A DNA stretch of 64,000 nt from Bacteroidetes bacterium UBA6183 (GCA_002422865.1 DITN01000075.1:1-64000); one strand, 5' to 3'. Shown: positions 34,983 through 42,743, counted from the stretch's first letter. Made by a program: numbers and translations. Notes: generated by a model not told the origin, from the sequence alone.

Positions 34983-34993
34983 CGACAAATGAC

Positions 34994-35023
34994 TTGTTTT
35001 TAATGACAAATTTCTTATTTTTG
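34994..35023 (+). promoter_or_regulatory. Promoter of the Xre-RES module
   Basis: TTG (34994-34996), 19 bp, then TATTTTTG (35016-35023), a full Bacteroidota promoter match, 17 nt before ATG 35041. Direct repeats GACAAAT at 34984-34990 and 35005-35011, 21 bp (two helical turns) apart, bracket it and could be antitoxin operator sites. Confidence 0.65.
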
Positions 35024-35040
35024 TTGTTAAATACAAGGTT

Positions 35041-35460
35041 ATGGAAGTAAATGAACCAGCAGTTAGCTACGGCAGCACCGATGATAACACGGTGTTATCC
35101 ATCATGGATATGATTCGCCATGGGGTTTCGTATTTTCATTTTGATCAGGTTTCAAAAAAAATTCCATTCACCCTCACCGAATGGAGCCGTTTTCTTCACA
35201 TTAGTGAGCGTACCATTCAGCGTTACCAATCAGAAAACAAAACCTTCGAGCCGCTTCAATCCGAAAAAATTACCCAATTAACCATGTTGTGTAATTATGG
35301 TAACCAAGTTTTTGGTTCTTCAGATGCATTTTTCAAATGGCTTAATGAGCCTAGCATTGCATTGGGCGGTGCTGCACCCAAATCTTTTTTGGATAACAGC
35401 TTTGGCATTGATTACATCAAAAATGAATTAGGCCGCATAGAACACGGTGTATTGGCTTAG
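35041..35460 (+). CDS. Xre/MbcA/ParS-type antitoxin of a RES module
   Basis: 139 residues. A central helix-turn-helix (FTLTEWSRFLHISERTIQRYQ, about 44-64) is followed by the DUF2384 toxin-binding domain (QVFGSSDAFFKWLNEPSIALGGAAPKSFL), with the diagnostic W-L-x2-P-x3-LGG-x-x-P motif. It neutralises the RES toxin encoded 6 bp downstream and normally represses the operon. Confidence 0.93.
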   Translation: MEVNEPAVSYGSTDDNTVLSIMDMIRHGVSYFHFDQVSKKIPFTLTEWSRFLHISERTIQRYQSENKTFEPLQSEKITQLTMLCNYGNQVFGSSDAFFKWLNEPSIALGGAAPKSFLDNSFGIDYIKNELGRIEHGVLA

Positions 35461-35466
35461 TATTTT

Positions 35467-35922
35467 ATGATAGTTTATCGTTTGGCCCGCATGGCTTTTA
35501 AAGATGATTTGAAAGGAATTGGCGCAGAAAAATTTGGTGGCAGGTGGAACAATGTTGGTGTGCCTATGTTGTACACTTGCCAACACAGGTCTTTGGCTTT
35601 GTTAGAGGTGGCTGCACACGTTCAACTAACCCACATGCCTCAAGATTTTTATATGATTGAAATAGAAATTCCGGATAGTGCCATTCAAATTGTTTCCGAA
35701 CATCAGTTGCCTTATAAATGGATGGAAAATCCTCATAACAGTTTAACACAATCGTTTGGTGATGCATTTGTTAAAAGTAACCGAGCACCTGCCATGCGTG
35801 TTCCTAGTGCAATTGTTAAACAAGAGTTTAACTTGCTCATCAATCCTAACCACAGAGATTCTTATCAGATTGAAATTATAAACTCGTATCCATTTATTAT
35901 TGATAATAGGTTGGCGAAATAA
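35467..35922 (+). CDS. RES-domain toxin
   Basis: 151 residues, ordinary for the family. MIVYRLARMAFKDDL is the typical start. The three residues that name the domain are visible: Arg in KFGGRWNNVG, Glu in ALLEVAAHV and Ser in RVPSAIVKQEFN. RES toxins of this group degrade NAD+ and stop growth. It forms a type II toxin-antitoxin pair with the gene 6 bp upstream. No inactivating change is seen. Confidence 0.93.
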   Translation: MIVYRLARMAFKDDLKGIGAEKFGGRWNNVGVPMLYTCQHRSLALLEVAAHVQLTHMPQDFYMIEIEIPDSAIQIVSEHQLPYKWMENPHNSLTQSFGDAFVKSNRAPAMRVPSAIVKQEFNLLINPNHRDSYQIEIINSYPFIIDNRLAK

Positions 35923-35928
35923 TTGCTT

Positions 35929-36420
35929 ATGAATACAGACTTAGTTCAACTAAAAAAACAAGCTCAGGCAAAACGAAACGAAAACCAAAAGTTTTTTGAG
36001 CGTCTTAAAAAGCAACGTCCAAACGATTTAGATCAAACGGTGCATAACCTGCACGATAATGCATTTAAAAAGATAGATTGTTTATCGTGTGCTAATTGCT
36101 GTAAAACTACGGGCCCGCTTTTTACCCAACGCGATATCAAAGTATTGAGTAAACATTTAAAAATTACACCACAACAGTTTATTGATAAATATTTGCGTAT
36201 TGATGAAGACAATGATTATGTGTTGCAACAAGTACCTTGTACGTTTTTAGGGTCGGATAATTATTGTTCGGTTTACGATTATAGACCACAAGCATGCCGC
36301 GAATACCCGCATACCAACCAAAGTAAAATGCATACCATTTTCAAAGAAACATTGAACAATACAGAGGTTTGTCCTGCAGTGTTTCAAATTGTGGAGCGTC
36401 TAAAACAAATTTACAAGTAA
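35929..36420 (+). CDS. YkgJ-family cysteine-cluster protein
   Basis: 163 residues from ATG 35929. The frame could begin at TTG 35923, but ATG fits better. Cysteines typical of YkgJ-type zinc/iron-chelating proteins occur as DCLSCANCCKTTGP, VPCTFLG, NYCSVYDYRPQACREYP and EVCPAV, a pattern of eight. The YDYRPQACREYP box is the family signature. The role is unknown; it probably binds an Fe-S cluster or zinc. It follows the RES toxin by 6 bp, but is conserved elsewhere on its own. Confidence 0.9.
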   Translation: MNTDLVQLKKQAQAKRNENQKFFERLKKQRPNDLDQTVHNLHDNAFKKIDCLSCANCCKTTGPLFTQRDIKVLSKHLKITPQQFIDKYLRIDEDNDYVLQQVPCTFLGSDNYCSVYDYRPQACREYPHTNQSKMHTIFKETLNNTEVCPAVFQIVERLKQIYK

Positions 36421-36915
36421 CTAAAACAAGGAAAGTTTTTTGCCACTTGTTTTGGCTTCAAAATCCAATAACCAACTTTTTCTTTTTAACCCCCAAGCAT
36501 AGCCGGTAAGTTTACCATCAGTGGCTATAATACGGTGACAAGGAACCACAATGGCCAATTTATTTTTAGCATTTGCTCCTGCAACAGCACGCACTAAATT
36601 TTCGTCATTAAATTTTAAAGCAAGCTCTAAATAACTGAGTGTTTCGCCAAACGGCACATGTGTAAGTTGCTCCCACACTTGTTGCTGAAATGCGGTTCCT
36701 TCTTGCGTTAACGGTAAATCAAATTGCAAACGTTTGCCTTCAAAATATTCGGCTAATTGTTGTTTGGCTTTTTTAGTTAGGGGTGATTCGCTGATTACCG
36801 ATGAAAACTCATCATCGAAATAAAGTTGATGAATATGATCTTTGGTGGCCTTAATTATTATTTTACCTAAGGGAGATATAAATACGTCTATAAAAGGAAA
36901 GGCAACAATTTTCAT
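36421..36915 (-). CDS. ogt: Methylated-DNA-protein cysteine methyltransferase
   Basis: 164 residues, the length of Ogt-type O6-alkylguanine repair proteins. The C-terminal domain holds the VVPCHRII active-site motif (acceptor Cys about 127), and the helix-turn-helix arginine-finger region is GTAFQQQVWEQLTHVPFGETLSY. It removes alkyl groups from guanine in a suicidal transfer to Cys. Its stop abuts the YkgJ gene stop (convergent, no gap). Confidence 0.94.
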   Translation of the reverse strand: MKIVAFPFIDVFISPLGKIIIKATKDHIHQLYFDDEFSSVISESPLTKKAKQQLAEYFEGKRLQFDLPLTQEGTAFQQQVWEQLTHVPFGETLSYLELALKFNDENLVRAVAGANAKNKLAIVVPCHRIIATDGKLTGYAWGLKRKSWLLDFEAKTSGKKLSLF

Positions 36916-37486
36916 GGTGCGAAAATACGTTGCCTTTTAGAAATGTGTATTGTTGTTTTGTTCACAACAATTAAAAAATGTTTATCTGTTAGTTTACCAA
37001 TAAGTTTTATGATTGCTGAATAATCTAGTATTTACGAGTCTTTTCTGCAAAGCCTTAAGATTTTGACAATTAAAGTGTCTGTTCTGTTTTAAAATCCATT
37101 TAGGGTAAAAATTACTCTCCTTTTGGGTTGGCACCCAAACCGCCTTCACTTTTAACTCGTGGTTGTTTATTGTTTTAGCCTCGTTGATTGCTGCGCAGTT
37201 TTCTTGATAAAAAAGTAAACAAAAAATCAAGGCTTACGAGAATTTTACTACAATCTACTGAGTACGTTTTTTCCGCGCAATCCTAGCCACTGCGTTTCGG
37301 GATTGCTTGCAATGGCCATTGCACAAACGACCTCATTGATTGTTAAGTAAAATTCTCGTAGGCCGATAGAATCCTTCAGGCATTGTTTAATATATAGGCG
37401 TTTCCCATCTAATTTTTGTCTAGTTCTAAAGCAAATAGGAAAGTTTGTATAAATACAAATTAAAAATGTATCAAAAATTATTCGGC
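36916..37486. other. 570-bp intergenic region with structured repeat
   Basis: No convincing gene. A 78-codon minus-strand frame (36994-37230) has no recognisable motif and is rejected. The right half holds an inverted-repeat element at 37231-37364. The first 80 bp may contain the ogt promoter. Confidence 0.5.
37231..37364. repeat. 134-bp inverted-repeat element with internal palindrome
   Basis: GGCTTACGAGAATTTTACT (37231-37249) is matched by its inverted copy at 37346-37364 with one mismatch. Inside are GCAATCC/GGATTGC arms and the perfect 14-bp palindrome GCAATGGCCATTGC. No gene is present. It looks like a small non-autonomous or intergenic repeat element; no target-site duplication is clear. 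Confidence 0.6.
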
Positions 37487-38200
37487 TTAGTAAGTTGCTA
37501 CAACTGTTGCTGTGGTTTTCTTTAAGGTTGCTAAATCGGTAAAGCCTTTTGCAATGGCATAGTATTTACCTTTGCGTACCAATATAACCATTGGGTAACC
37601 TGTTACGCCCCAATTTGCAGTGGTTTGAAACCACTCGCTGGTTTGTTTACGCATCTCTTCGCTGTTTAGTTTTTTAATAAACTCAGCTTCGTTTATGCCA
37701 TAAGGTTTGATGAGTTTTTTATAAACTTCTTCATCTCTTAAGTCTTTGCCATCAACAAAATAAGCCAACTGAATAGCATGCGAAAACCCCACCACATCCT
37801 TGGTGTTAAATGCTTTAAATGTTTCTAAAGCAATTGATGGTTTTACAGATGACGACCATAATGTTTTAGTTTTTAATTGATCAAGGTATGGTTGTCCGTA
37901 TTTCATGCCCGAGTATTCTTCAACTCGTTTGTAAGCACCTAAAATATAATCGGCAAAATCGCCTATTGGTCCTTCTCTGTCGCCCACAACCATGCCGCCA
38001 CTCACCACATCAAACTCAAAAGAATCTTTAAACTCTTTATGAAAATCGCCCATTACTTTTCCAAAACCAAAACACCAACCACACATAGGGTCGTACACGT
38101 ATATAATTTTATCTTTTTCCATAGTTTTTACTAGCGGTGTTTTTTGATAAGCTCCCGCGTTAAATTTTAAAAGTGCTGTTATTAAAAGTGCAATTATCAT
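37487..38200 (-). CDS. DsbA-family (FrnE-like) thioredoxin-fold protein
   Basis: 237 residues. A short hydrophobic N-terminus (MIIALLITALLKFNAGA) may be a signal peptide or a mis-called extension; the internal Met at 38122 (MEKDKIIYVYDP) is the alternative, cytoplasmic start. YVYDPMCGWCFGFG gives the CxxC redox site (CGWC), and GVTGYPMVILV the cis-Pro loop, as in DsbA/FrnE proteins. It is the last gene of the MarR-controlled cluster and probably handles thiol or electrophile stress. Confidence 0.82.
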   Translation of the reverse strand: MIIALLITALLKFNAGAYQKTPLVKTMEKDKIIYVYDPMCGWCFGFGKVMGDFHKEFKDSFEFDVVSGGMVVGDREGPIGDFADYILGAYKRVEEYSGMKYGQPYLDQLKTKTLWSSSVKPSIALETFKAFNTKDVVGFSHAIQLAYFVDGKDLRDEEVYKKLIKPYGINEAEFIKKLNSEEMRKQTSEWFQTTANWGVTGYPMVILVRKGKYYAIAKGFTDLATLKKTTATVVATY

Positions 38201-38214
38201 GGTATTATTTTTTA

Positions 38215-39093
38215 TTAACCAATTTGCATCGGTACATCCATTAGTAGTAACTCTGCATTGCTATCTGCACTTATCGAAATTTCTTTCACATCCCAAATAC
38301 CAAGGCCATCGCGTTTGTTCAGCTTCTGACCATTAATGGTAACATCACCATCAATTACAAATGCATAAACGCCATTACCCGGCTTATAAATTTTATAAGT
38401 TTGCTTAAAGCCTTTATCTAACTTACCTAAACTAAACCACGCATCCTGATGTATAGCAATGCCACCATCTTTTGCATTGGGTGAAACAACTACCTGTAAT
38501 TTGTTTCTACGGTCGCTTGGTTTAAAAGATCGTTGATCGTATTTAGGTTTGATATTGGCCGATTTTGGAAACAACCAAATTTGTAAAAAGTGTGCTTCTT
38601 TATCTTTGTTTTTGTTGTATTCGCTGTGCTGAATTCCGGTTCCGGCACTCATGGTTTGTATGTCGTATTGTTTAATTACGCTTACGTTACCAAGTGTATC
38701 TTTATGCTCTAAATCGCCATAAAGCGGAATAGAAATAATTTCCATGTTATCGTGCGGATGTTTCGGAAATCCTGTTCCACCGGATATGATATCATCATTT
38801 AGCACACGTAACACGCCAAAGTTCATACGCTCGGGATTGTAATAGTTGGCAAAACTAAAGGTGTGTTTGGTATTTAACCAACCATGGTTAGCACCACCGC
38901 GTGTATTGGATTTATGCAAAACCATGTTTGTTTTTACTTTTGATTGCGTAGGAGGGATGTGGTTAAAACCAATGTTATCTATTGGCAATAATTCATCATT
39001 GTTGTTGGTCATTACCTCAATAGCTGATGCGCCTTTTAAAAATAAACCGGCTGAGGTCAATAAACCTGCTTTTAAAAAGTTTTTACGTTTCAT
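38215..39093 (-). CDS. Pirin-family protein with export signal
   Basis: 292 residues. It has the bicupin core of pirin: GGANHGWLNTKHTFSFANYY, FPKHPHDNMEIIS (metal-binding His-x-His and downstream Glu), VMSAGTGI-like TMSAGTGIQHSE and RSFKPSDRRNK. Unlike its paralogue at 40292 it begins with a leader (MKRKNFLKAGLLTSAGLFLKG) resembling a Tat signal with RK in place of RR. That places a pirin outside the cytoplasm, which is unusual. Some pirins are quercetinase-like dioxygenases, but the substrate is unknown. Confidence 0.88.
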   Translation of the reverse strand: MKRKNFLKAGLLTSAGLFLKGASAIEVMTNNNDELLPIDNIGFNHIPPTQSKVKTNMVLHKSNTRGGANHGWLNTKHTFSFANYYNPERMNFGVLRVLNDDIISGGTGFPKHPHDNMEIISIPLYGDLEHKDTLGNVSVIKQYDIQTMSAGTGIQHSEYNKNKDKEAHFLQIWLFPKSANIKPKYDQRSFKPSDRRNKLQVVVSPNAKDGGIAIHQDAWFSLGKLDKGFKQTYKIYKPGNGVYAFVIDGDVTINGQKLNKRDGLGIWDVKEISISADSNAELLLMDVPMQIG

Positions 39094-39105
39094 GGTTTTA
39101 TTGTT

Positions 39106-39681
39106 TTAAAGTTTGCTGTTAAAAACAAATTCTTCTTGCAAAAATCTTTCGCCACGTGTTGTTTCCGATTTTTGTTGAAACTCGTTTAGTGCCGATAAAT
39201 CTTGCCCCGGATAACCCAATGCCAAAACTGTTGCAGGCGTTAAGCTATCAGGAATATTTAATAACTCAATTGCTTTATCTTTATGGAAGCCGGCCATAGG
39301 GTGTAATTGTAAACCCAACGAAACAGCTTGTAAATTCATGGCCATGGTTGCTGCACCTAAATCGTGCAGGTTGTAGTAATAGTTGTTACCATTGCTCATG
39401 CTTTTGGTTGCCAAAGCTAAAATTAAAACAGGAGCATGTTGGTTCCAAGGTTTGTTACCATCCATTAAGGTATCAAAAATGTTTTGCCATAATGGTTGGT
39501 TTTTGTGGGCGTAAATAAAACGCCAAGGTTGTTGGTTTGATGTGCTAAAACTCCAACGAGCAGCTTCAAAAATGCTGTTTAGTTTTTCTTGCTCAACCGG
39601 GGTTGATGCAAATGCACGAATACTTTTTCTTGTTTCAAGTAAGGGTAGGATAGGGTGGTTTATTTGGGTTGATTTTTCCAT
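39106..39681 (-). CDS. Nitroreductase-family oxidoreductase
   Basis: 191 residues. LLETRKSIRAFAS (FMN-binding R-S-x-R), RWSFSTSNQQPWRFIYA and LGLQLHPMAGFHKDKAIELL followed by ALGYPG define the FMN-dependent NfsB/nitroreductase fold. Such enzymes reduce quinones or nitro compounds with NAD(P)H. It lies after a stem-loop that follows yceI, so its expression may be partly attenuated within the MarR cluster. Confidence 0.92.
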   Translation of the reverse strand: MEKSTQINHPILPLLETRKSIRAFASTPVEQEKLNSIFEAARWSFSTSNQQPWRFIYAHKNQPLWQNIFDTLMDGNKPWNQHAPVLILALATKSMSNGNNYYYNLHDLGAATMAMNLQAVSLGLQLHPMAGFHKDKAIELLNIPDSLTPATVLALGYPGQDLSALNEFQQKSETTRGERFLQEEFVFNSKL

Positions 39682-39690
39682 GTGTGTTTA

Positions 39691-39729
39691 AATAATTGCC
39701 CTCGGCTTTTGGTGCCGAGAGCAATTATT
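39691..39729 (-). terminator. Stem-loop between yceI and nitroreductase genes
   Basis: AATAATTGC-C-CTCGGC (39691-39706) pairs with GCCGAG-A-GCAATTATT (39714-39729): 15 bp with one mismatch and a 7-nt loop. It starts 2 bp after the yceI stop on the minus strand; only TTTAAAC follows, so partial termination or mRNA protection is likely. Confidence 0.6.
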
Positions 39730-39731
39730 AA

Positions 39732-40268
39732 TTATGCTTGTTTTACCAATTGAACGTTTAAATGAAGTTTAACTTCATCGCTTACTACTGCACCACCTGC
39801 TTCGGTTAATGCATCCCATTTTAAGCCAAACTCTTTACGTTTAATTTTACCGTTAATTTCAAAACCTGCTTTTACATTACCCCAAGGATCTGTTGCTGTT
39901 CCACCGTACTCAACAGTTAGTTCAATAGGTTTAGTTACATCACGTAAAGTAATGTTACCTGCTAATTTGTACTCACCATCACCGGTTTTTGTAAAGCTGG
40001 TTGATGTAAAAGTTACTTTAGGGAAAGCTTCTGCGTTAAAGAAATCATCAGATTTTAAGTGACCATCTCTGTCTGCATTGCCTGTGTTTATGCTCGCTAC
40101 ATCAGCAGTAAAGCTAATTTTAGCATCCGAAAAATCTTCGTTAGCAGTTTCTAATCCACCTTCAAAAGTTTCGAATTTACCGGTTAAGGTTGTTACCACT
40201 AAGTGTTTTACTTTAAATGAAATTTCGCTGTGCGAAGGGTCAATTGCCCATTTTGGTGTTGTAGTCAT
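39732..40268 (-). CDS. YceI-family lipid-binding-type protein
   Basis: 178 residues. WAIDPSHSEISFKVKHLVV at the start, SINTGNADRDGHLKSDDFF and LTLRDVTKPIELTVEYGG-like GNITLRDVTKPIEL are the YceI signatures. The fold is a lipocalin-like barrel binding isoprenoid or polyprenyl molecules. No signal peptide is present, so it is cytoplasmic, unlike E. coli YceI. It is second in the marR-repressed operon after the pirin gene. Confidence 0.93.
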   Translation of the reverse strand: MTTTPKWAIDPSHSEISFKVKHLVVTTLTGKFETFEGGLETANEDFSDAKISFTADVASINTGNADRDGHLKSDDFFNAEAFPKVTFTSTSFTKTGDGEYKLAGNITLRDVTKPIELTVEYGGTATDPWGNVKAGFEINGKIKRKEFGLKWDALTEAGGAVVSDEVKLHLNVQLVKQA

Positions 40269-40291
40269 GTTTTATAAATTTAGTTTGTTGT

Positions 40292-41020
40292 TTAATATTC
40301 TAATTCAAGCATAGGTACATCCATCACCAATATGCGTGCGTTTGATGAAGCTTTGATGTTAAAATCTGTATATTCTGTAATACCAATGGCATCACGTCTT
40401 TTTAGTTTTTCTCCGGCTACTTCCACATTGCCATCAATTACAAACACGTATGCACCATTACCGGTTTTTTTTGTGCTGTAATTAATTTCGTTGTTGGCAT
40501 CAAGGTCGGTTAAATTAAACCAAGCTTGTTGATGAATAAATATAGCGTCACCATCTTGTTGCGTGTCGGGTTTAATAACTTCTTGCCATTTATTTTTTCT
40601 GTGTTCAGGCAAAAACGTTTTTTGATCGTAACGTGGTGTAACATTGCCTTTATCTGGGAATACCCAAATTTGGAAAAGCTTAACCAGGTTGTTTTTATCC
40701 GGGTTCATTTCTGAGTGAAAAACACCAGTACCCGCACTCATCACTTGCACATCATTTGGTTTCATGATGCTGCCATTACCCATGCTGTCTTTATGTTCCA
40801 ATGAGCCTTCCTGCACCAAGGTAATAATTTCCATGTTATCGTGCGGGTGTTTGCCAAAGCCCATGCCTTGCGCCACTTCATCATCGTTTAAAACACGCAG
40901 TGCCCCAAAATGTATCTTGGTTGGGTCGTACCAATTAGCGAAACTAAACGAGTGTTTTGCGTTAAGCCAACCGTGGTTGGCATGGCCTCTGTTTTCGGCT
41001 CTATGAATAAGTGTTTTCAT
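40292..41020 (-). CDS. Pirin-family protein (cytoplasmic)
   Basis: 242 residues with the same bicupin layout as the exported paralogue at 38215, but no leader: RGHANHGWLNAKHSFSFANWY, GKHPHDNMEIITL (metal ligands), DVQVMSAGTGVFHSE, RYDQKTFLPEHRKNKW. It is the first gene after the 26-bp palindrome-overlapped promoter and probably leads the operon pirin-yceI-nitroreductase-pirin-dsbA-like. A role in detoxifying flavonoid- or quinone-like compounds is inference from the family and the cluster. Confidence 0.93.
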   Translation of the reverse strand: MKTLIHRAENRGHANHGWLNAKHSFSFANWYDPTKIHFGALRVLNDDEVAQGMGFGKHPHDNMEIITLVQEGSLEHKDSMGNGSIMKPNDVQVMSAGTGVFHSEMNPDKNNLVKLFQIWVFPDKGNVTPRYDQKTFLPEHRKNKWQEVIKPDTQQDGDAIFIHQQAWFNLTDLDANNEINYSTKKTGNGAYVFVIDGNVEVAGEKLKRRDAIGITEYTDFNIKASSNARILVMDVPMLELEY

Positions 41021-41064
41021 ATTTTATCAATTGTAATGACGATAACTTATCATCAAATTCCATA

Positions 41065-41094
41065 CAAATGTATAAACAATATATGTATATACAA
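41065..41094 (-). promoter_or_regulatory. Promoter of the pirin operon
   Basis: On the minus strand TTG (41094-41092), 19 bp, then TACATTTG (41072-41065): a complete Bacteroidota promoter, about 45 nt before the pirin ATG at 41020. Confidence 0.72.
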
Positions 41095-41101
41095 ATATTG
41101 T
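41076..41101. promoter_or_regulatory. 26-bp palindromic operator over the pirin promoter
   Basis: ACAATATATGTA followed by TATACAAATATTGT: 24 of 26 positions are symmetric. It covers the -33 element and spacer of the pirin promoter, the place for a repressor. The adjacent upstream gene is a MarR repressor, which binds AT-rich palindromes of this kind. Confidence 0.7.
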
Positions 41102-41111
41102 CACAAAAAAT

Positions 41112-41561
41112 TTATCCTCGGAGTTTATCCAATAATCCGTTTAGGGTCTTAAACTCAGCAACAGAAAGGTTTTTAAAGGTTTTTAGCCAATTGTCAGTTT
41201 CTTTGTCAATTTCTGCCAAAAGGTCTAAGCCTTTTTGGGTTATGGCAATATCAACTTGTCTTCTGTTTTCAGGACATTGTTCGCGGGTAACTAAATTATT
41301 GGTGCGTAATTTCTCTACCAAACGGGTGGCATTAGAGTTTTTATCAATCATGCGTGAGGCAATATCAAACAACATTAATTTTTTAGGATAAGAGCCACGT
41401 AATATGCGCAACACATTAAATTGTTGTGGTGTAATGCCGTGTGGTTTTAACCTTCTTAGGTTACTTGCATCAACCCAACTAGCCGTAAATAGTATGTTAA
41501 TGGCTGCTTTTTCTTGCTCAGTGTCAAATTTCTTCTGTTTGATGTCGTTCTCTAAACCCAT
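41112..41561 (-). CDS. MarR-family transcriptional regulator
   Basis: 149 residues from ATG 41561 (MGLENDIKQKKFDTEQEKAA). An in-frame ATG nine codons upstream lies inside a stem-loop and upstream of the predicted transcript start. The winged helix-turn-helix is visible as ITPQQFNVLRILRGSYP, LMLFDIASRMIDKNSNATRLVEKL and the wing ENRRQVDIAITQKGLDLL. It ends 92 bp before the pirin gene, whose promoter holds a large palindrome, so it likely represses that operon in response to an electrophile or phenolic compound. Confidence 0.9.
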   Translation of the reverse strand: MGLENDIKQKKFDTEQEKAAINILFTASWVDASNLRRLKPHGITPQQFNVLRILRGSYPKKLMLFDIASRMIDKNSNATRLVEKLRTNNLVTREQCPENRRQVDIAITQKGLDLLAEIDKETDNWLKTFKNLSVAEFKTLNGLLDKLRG

Positions 41562-41566
41562 AGGAA

Positions 41567-41596
41567 CAAAAATATAAAAAGTTGTCATGGAGACAA
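41567..41596 (-). promoter_or_regulatory. Promoter of marR, implying a leaderless mRNA
   Basis: Minus strand TTG (41596-41594), 19 bp, TATTTTTG (41574-41567). The -7 element ends 5 nt before ATG 41561, so transcription should begin at the start codon. Confidence 0.65.
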
Positions 41597-41602
41597 CTTT
41601 TT
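41576..41602 (-). terminator. Stem-loop upstream of marR: terminator of the 41644 gene or MarR operator
   Basis: AAAAAGTTGTC (41576-41586) pairs perfectly with GACAACTTTTT (41592-41602) around a 5-nt centre. On the minus strand it ends in a T-run, as expected for a terminator after the DUF6048-like gene (stop at 41644). It also overlaps the marR promoter, so it could be an operator instead. Confidence 0.6.
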
Positions 41603-41643
41603 CTTAACAAAACTTAAATATAGCGGTAATAAGAGCCCCATTG

Positions 41644-42336
41644 TTATTTAAACTCGTATGTTTTGCTATCGCTTTTGCGTGGTTGATTATCGCTTTTAAT
41701 TTTGTTTAAGGAGTAATACAATTCAATATCCATGTTTAAATAAAAACCACGTTCACCAACTGGTAAACCGTAACCGTGTATAAAATGAGTATAGTTCATG
41801 GCATCATCATCCAAAATTTTACCAAATTCAGTTTCCCAAACCAAGGTAAATCTGTTTAATCTTAAATTGAGGCGATAAGTAACGCCAAGCCCAAACGTAT
41901 TTAACTTTTGGGTATAATCTCTTTCATAAATGCTACCAAAAGCATCGGTTGTTGAAATGGTGCGTGTGTTGTTTGAAAAATTGGATGTTAAACTTCCACC
42001 AATTTCGTGTTGTAAAATGCTATGGGTTATTGGTGCATACAATAGTTTAAATTTGGGTTGATGCACCACATCTAACCAATTTACCTGGTGGTTTGATGCA
42101 CCTTCGGATGAAGTAACTTTGGCAAACGTGTATTCTAAATATGCGGCATAATGGTTTATTTTGGAATAACGTAAACTCACATCAAACCCTAGGTGTTTTT
42201 TACTTAATGACTCGGATAATTGTGTGGCAGTTGTTTTTGCAACGTTGCCTAATCCCAAACCCACCGAAAATTGATGTTGTGCAAACAGGCTCATACCACT
42301 CATTAAACACATGAATATTAATGCTAGTTTTTTCAT
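41644..42336 (-). CDS. DUF6048-like outer-membrane protein
   Basis: 230 residues with a signal peptide (MKKLALIFMCLMSGMSLFAQ) and alternating beta-strand pattern (SVGLGLGNVA, GFDVSLRYSKINHYAAYLEYTFAKV, TYRLNLRLNRFTLVWETEFG) suggesting an eight- to ten-stranded barrel. The partner gene upstream overlaps by 4 nt and resembles DUF6452; in Bacteroidota the DUF6452/DUF6048 pair is recurrent, which is why this name is suggested. The match is from context more than sequence. Confidence 0.55.
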   Translation of the reverse strand: MKKLALIFMCLMSGMSLFAQHQFSVGLGLGNVAKTTATQLSESLSKKHLGFDVSLRYSKINHYAAYLEYTFAKVTSSEGASNHQVNWLDVVHQPKFKLLYAPITHSILQHEIGGSLTSNFSNNTRTISTTDAFGSIYERDYTQKLNTFGLGVTYRLNLRLNRFTLVWETEFGKILDDDAMNYTHFIHGYGLPVGERGFYLNMDIELYYSLNKIKSDNQPRKSDSKTYEFK

Positions 42337-42743
42337 GGTGCCGGTGTTAGCTTAATAGAATAATTTGAATCAAACGTGCTGTAACTAAGGTTGTGATTGA
42401 TTGTACTTAAGTATGATTGTTCACACTCAAATTCATAGCCATTACTCACTCCGTAACTAATAATTAATGTATCTGCAGGTGTATTGTTGTTTTTCAAAAC
42501 CAGCGTAATGTGGTTGTCGTTTAGGCTAAGAGGCGTTTTGCTTAACGAAACTTGTTTTACTTGCGGATAAATTACGGTTACGCTATCAAAACTAACCGGG
42601 TTGTTATTTTGGGTGATGTTAATGGATAATGTTTTTCCATAATCACTGCTGCGATTAGCGGGCATGTCATCAAAACATTTGTCCTTGCAGCTGGTTAAGG
42701 CAAAAGTTAATAGTAACATAAATACAATAGCAGTTGTTTTCAT
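42333..42743 (-). CDS. DUF6452-like lipoprotein
   Basis: 136 residues with a lipoprotein signal (MKTTAIVFMLLLTFALTSC, lipobox LTSC) and a Cys-containing mature start (KDKCFDDMPANRSSDYG). Two or more beta strands follow (LSINITQNNNPVSFDSVTVI, ITLVLKNNNTPADTLIISYG) and a third Cys in YEFECEQSY. The size, Cys pattern and adjoining barrel gene (4-nt overlap) fit the Bacteroidota DUF6452 family as I recall it. Function unknown. Confidence 0.6.
   Translation of the reverse strand: MKTTAIVFMLLLTFALTSCKDKCFDDMPANRSSDYGKTLSINITQNNNPVSFDSVTVIYPQVKQVSLSKTPLSLNDNHITLVLKNNNTPADTLIISYGVSNGYEFECEQSYLSTINHNLSYSTFDSNYSIKLTPAP

Noticed and set aside
36994..37230. 78-codon minus-strand frame between ogt and the dsbA-like gene
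   Set aside because: No motif, no signal peptide, and its start abuts the inverted-repeat element; insufficient support.
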